Source of the DNA: an uncultured Eubacteriales bacterium
GTDB taxonomy: Bacteria; Bacillota; Clostridia; Christensenellales; Borkfalkiaceae
Assembly (NCBI GenBank): GCA_902767455.1
Contig: CACXHH010000078.1
Span: forward strand, 1 to 5,129
Direction of reading: 5' to 3'
Length of the DNA: 5,129 nt
The position numbers and the translations under genes were made by a program. Position 1 is the first letter of the stretch; every line of letters starts with the position of its first letter. Shown one piece after another: positions 4,670 to 5,129 of this stretch. Below the pieces are notes generated by a model, which was not told where the DNA came from, searched no databases, and saw nothing but the letters and a program-made list of their open reading frames with translations.

Positions 4670-5129
4670 ATGGAAAACAAATACGACGTTATAGTGATAG
4701 GCGCAGGTCCTTCGGGGATATTCTGCGCGTACGAACTCAAGGAAAAGATGCCCGAACTCAGAATTCTGATGATCGAAAAGGGCAGAAGCATAGAAAAACG
4801 TCAATGCCCGAAGCGTTACACGGGCGTGTGCGTAGGCTGCAAGCCGTGTTCGATAACGACGGGCTTTGCCGGCGCGGGTGCGTTTTCCGACGGAAAACTC
4901 TCCCTTTCTCCCGACGTAGGCGGAAACCTTCAACAGATTCTCGGTTACGACAAGGCGACCGAGCTTATAAAGCGTTCGGACGACATTTATCTTAAATTCG
5001 GCGCCGACACTTTCGTATACGGTCTTGAAAAGGAAGACGCCATCCGCGAGATAAGGAAAAAGGCGATAAGCGCCAACCTTAAACTTATAGAATGTCCTAT
5101 CCGCCATCTCGGAACGGAAGAAGGCTATA
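4670..5129 (+). CDS. FAD-dependent oxidoreductase, COG2509-like (3' end outside the window)
   Basis: Only the first 153 codons are present; family members are usually about 450-550 residues, so roughly a third is seen. The N-terminus is a dinucleotide-binding fold: YDVIVIGAGPSGIFCAYEL with GxGxxG at 11-16 and the ribose-binding acidic residue Glu36 ending the second strand (LRILMIEKG). It is followed by Cys46 and a CVGCKPC cluster (Cys54, Cys57, Cys60), then GFAGAGAFSDGKLSLS (65-80), the hallmark of the uncharacterised FAD-utilising dehydrogenases of COG2509. The four cysteines could bind a metal or an iron-sulfur cluster, which is inference. ATG 4670 follows AAGGAG (4656-4661) by 8 bases. 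Its own promoter and structured leader make it a separate unit from the CHR genes. The substrate of this family is not established to my knowledge. Confidence 0.9.
   Translation, partial: MENKYDVIVIGAGPSGIFCAYELKEKMPELRILMIEKGRSIEKRQCPKRYTGVCVGCKPCSITTGFAGAGAFSDGKLSLSPDVGGNLQQILGYDKATELIKRSDDIYLKFGADTFVYGLEKEDAIREIRKKAISANLKLIECPIRHLGTEEGY

Noticed and set aside
4664..5107. 147-codon open frame on the minus strand
   Set aside because: It is antisense to the FAD protein, whose FAD-binding and cysteine motifs leave no doubt about the coding strand.
1..5129. CRISPR array, insertion sequence, tRNA or phage-like genes
   Set aside because: No regularly spaced repeats, transposase motifs, terminal inverted repeats or cloverleaf were seen on either strand.

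Overview
The window looks like chromosomal DNA of an endospore-forming member of the Firmicutes, most likely a Clostridia lineage. The main argument is an adjacent, overlapping gene pair that reads as spoIVFA-spoIVFB, the sporulation intramembrane protease and its regulator. Strong AGGAG-type ribosome binding sites, two near-consensus sigma-A promoters and an anaerobe-style QueH fit this. Coding is dense, all on the plus strand, in the standard genetic code, with a strong taste for the isoleucine codon AUA. I see no mobile element, CRISPR array, tRNA or rRNA.

Positions 1-1306: the probable last codons of an upstream gene (stop at 53-55), then queH (81-698), the epoxyqueuosine reductase that finishes queuosine in tRNA. 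It overlaps by ATGA a gene (695-1306) of the hypoxanthine (deoxyinosine)-DNA glycosylase family. A weak terminator-like hairpin follows.

Positions 1307-3091: a 145-base gap with a candidate promoter, then the sporulation pair. The first gene (start 1452) has one membrane segment and a degenerate LytM/M23 domain lacking metal ligands. It overlaps by 13 bases an S2P-type membrane metalloprotease with HELGH and PLDGG motifs. In Bacillus subtilis this pair sits in the forespore outer membrane on the mother-cell side and releases sigma-K from its pro-form.

Positions 3092-4471: 145 bases without a gene, ending in a good sigma-A promoter, then two short CHR-family transporter genes overlapping by ATGA. 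They probably form a two-subunit membrane transporter, annotated as chromate transport, though the true substrate is uncertain.

Positions 4472-5129: a regulatory-looking 198-base region with a tandem palindromic 11-mer, A-tracts, an extended -10 promoter and a structured leader of about 105 nt. It precedes a FAD-dependent oxidoreductase of the COG2509 type that runs off the window. This leader, with mutually exclusive helices beside the ribosome binding site, is the least explained element here. The protein-coding part is conventional and I found no convincing new multi-gene system.
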